NCBI GenBank assembly: GCA_003509785.1
Contig: DOMY01000138.1
Coordinates: 3,394-9,033, forward strand
From: Gemmobacter sp.
GTDB lineage: Bacteria; Pseudomonadota; Alphaproteobacteria; Rhodobacterales; Rhodobacteraceae
Direction: 5' to 3'
DNA: 5,640 nucleotides
The notes beneath the pieces are model-generated. The model saw only the letters and a program-made list of their open reading frames with translations. It did no database searches and was not told where the DNA came from. A program made the translations under genes and the position numbers. Shown piece after piece: positions 4,881 to 5,640 of this stretch (its first letter is position 1; the number at the start of each line of letters is the position of its first letter).

Positions 4881-5246
4881 ATGTTCGCTATCGTGCGCAC
4901 GGGCGGCAAGCAATATCGCGTCGCCGCCGGAGACAAGATCGTCGTCGAAAAGATGGCCGGTGAGGCCGGCGACAAGATCACGCTGGACGACGTCCTGCTG
5001 GCCGGTGAAGGCGGCGATCTGAAGGATGTGGCCGGTCTGACCGTCGCAGCCGAGATCATCGCGCAGGCGAAGGGCGAGAAGGTCATCGTCTTCAAGAAGC
5101 GTCGCCGCCACAATTATCGCCGCAAGAACGGCCATCGTCAGCGCCACACGATCCTGCGCATCGTCGCAATCGGTGCCGAAGACAAGAAGGCCGCCAAGGC
5201 CGAGGCCAAGACCCAAGACGCAGCCCCGGCTGCTGCCGAAGCCTGA
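4881..5246 (+). CDS. rplU: 50S ribosomal protein L21
   Basis: L21 is an rRNA-binding protein of the large ribosomal subunit. The 121-residue product opens with [20 protein letters not shown], the family signature, and has the basic [20 protein letters not shown] stretch at about residues 73-92 that contacts 23S rRNA. The E. coli protein is about 103 residues; the extra length is an Ala/Lys/Glu-rich tail (KKAAKAEAK and onward), common in alphaproteobacteria. I chose ATG 4881 because it gives the canonical N-terminus; a TTG at 4860 in the same frame would add seven residues with no family support. GAGAAGAG (4866-4873) is the likely ribosome-binding site. It is followed after 34 bases by rpmA, with which it forms the usual operon. 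Confidence 0.97.
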   Translation: MFAIVRTGGKQYRVAAGDKIVVEKMAGEAGDKITLDDVLLAGEGGDLKDVAGLTVAAEIIAQAKGEKVIVFKKRRRHNYRRKNGHRQRHTILRIVAIGAEDKKAAKAEAKTQDAAPAAAEA

Positions 5247-5280
5247 TCGCTTCGCGCCTGATATTCTAGGAGTTTAGACA

Positions 5281-5550
5281 ATGGCACATAAGAAAGCTGG
5301 CGGTTCGTCGCGCAACGGTCGTGATTCGGAATCGAAGCGCCTTGGCGTCAAGAAGTTCGGCGGTCAGGAAGTGATCGGCGGCAACATCATCATTCGCCAG
5401 CGCGGCACCCGCGTCTATCCCGGCCGCAACGTCGGCATGGGCAAGGACCACACGCTGTTCGCACTGGGCGAAGGCCGCGTGGTATTCCACGCTGGCAAGC
5501 AGGGCCGCAAATATGTGTCGGTAGACGCCGTCGCACAGGCCGCTGAATAA
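5281..5550 (+). CDS. rpmA: 50S ribosomal protein L27
   Basis: L27 lies in the large ribosomal subunit with its N-terminal tail reaching toward the peptidyl transferase centre, where it helps place tRNA. The 89-residue product begins [20 protein letters not shown], the standard form without the cleaved N-terminal extension found in Firmicutes. It continues with [10 protein letters not shown] and [13 protein letters not shown], both typical of the family, and is of normal length. AGGAG (5268-5272) lies eight bases before the ATG. The gene is the second of the rplU-rpmA pair and is followed by a terminator, so the operon probably ends here. Confidence 0.98.
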   Translation: MAHKKAGGSSRNGRDSESKRLGVKKFGGQEVIGGNIIIRQRGTRVYPGRNVGMGKDHTLFALGEGRVVFHAGKQGRKYVSVDAVAQAAE

Positions 5551-5551
5551 C

Positions 5552-5574
5552 GGACGATCGATGACGGATCGTCC
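5552..5574 (+). other. hairpin just after rpmA
   Basis: GGACGATC (5552-5559) and GATCGTCC (5567-5574) form a perfect 8-bp stem with a 7-base loop, starting one base after the rpmA stop codon. No T-run follows, so it is not a standard intrinsic terminator alone. It may protect the mRNA 3' end or assist the terminator 22 bases further on. Confidence 0.6.
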
Positions 5575-5595
5575 CTCCGCAAAGGGGCGATCCTC

Positions 5596-5625
5596 CCGAC
5601 AGGGCCAATAGGCACTGTCGGTTTT
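5596..5625 (+). terminator. intrinsic terminator of rplU-rpmA
   Basis: CCGACAG (5596-5602) pairs perfectly with CTGTCGG (5615-5621). Inside, after a one-base mismatch on each side, GCC (5604-5606) pairs with GGC (5611-5613) around an AATA loop. TTTT (5622-5625) follows immediately. A GC-rich stem with a T-run, 46 bases after rpmA, fits rho-independent termination; the T-run is short. Confidence 0.8.
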
Positions 5626-5640
5626 CGAGGGAAAAAGGGG

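Overview
The window is GC-rich, with strong G/C third-position codon bias and no rRNA, tRNA, CRISPR array or transposase gene. Gene content and protein style (LeuA, an iron-sulfur photolyase of the PhrB/CryB type, L21 with an Ala/Lys-rich tail followed by L27) point to an alphaproteobacterium, most likely of the Rhodobacterales. It reads as ordinary chromosome, not a mobile island.

Layout. (1) 1-1426, minus strand: leuA (2-isopropylmalate synthase), cut by the left window edge so that the protein's C-terminal end is missing. (2) 1427-1624, minus strand: the leuA control region. It holds a 27-codon leader peptide with a cluster of leucine codons just before its stop, then a stack of mutually exclusive RNA pairings. 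A -10-like box lies so close to the leader ATG that the transcript may be leaderless. (3) 1707-2105, plus: a four-helix membrane protein of unknown function, divergent from leuA. (4) 2152-2819, plus: a short-chain dehydrogenase/reductase whose frame is broken near the start by a third copy of an 8-bp tandem repeat lying on the codons of the cofactor-binding glycine motif. (5) 2820-3219: a 400-bp gene-free stretch built from palindromic GC-rich elements in a tandem array of exactly 150-bp period. (6) 3220-4734, plus: a prokaryotic (6-4) photolyase/cryptochrome with all four Fe-S cysteines. (7) 4735-5640, plus: a promoter and leader, rplU (L21), rpmA (L27), and a good intrinsic terminator.

How they work together. 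leuA makes the committed step of leucine synthesis, and its leader senses charged leucine tRNA. The reductase and photolyase lie in tandem on the same strand and may belong to one light or photo-oxidative stress group, but the repeat array separates them and no promoter is clear for either. rplU-rpmA is the usual two-gene 50S ribosomal operon.

The points most worth a second look are the 8-bp repeat that switches the reductase frame, the leucine attenuator with its probably leaderless leader peptide, the 150-bp palindrome array with split outer arms, and a 10-codon ORF containing a hairpin directly upstream of rplU.
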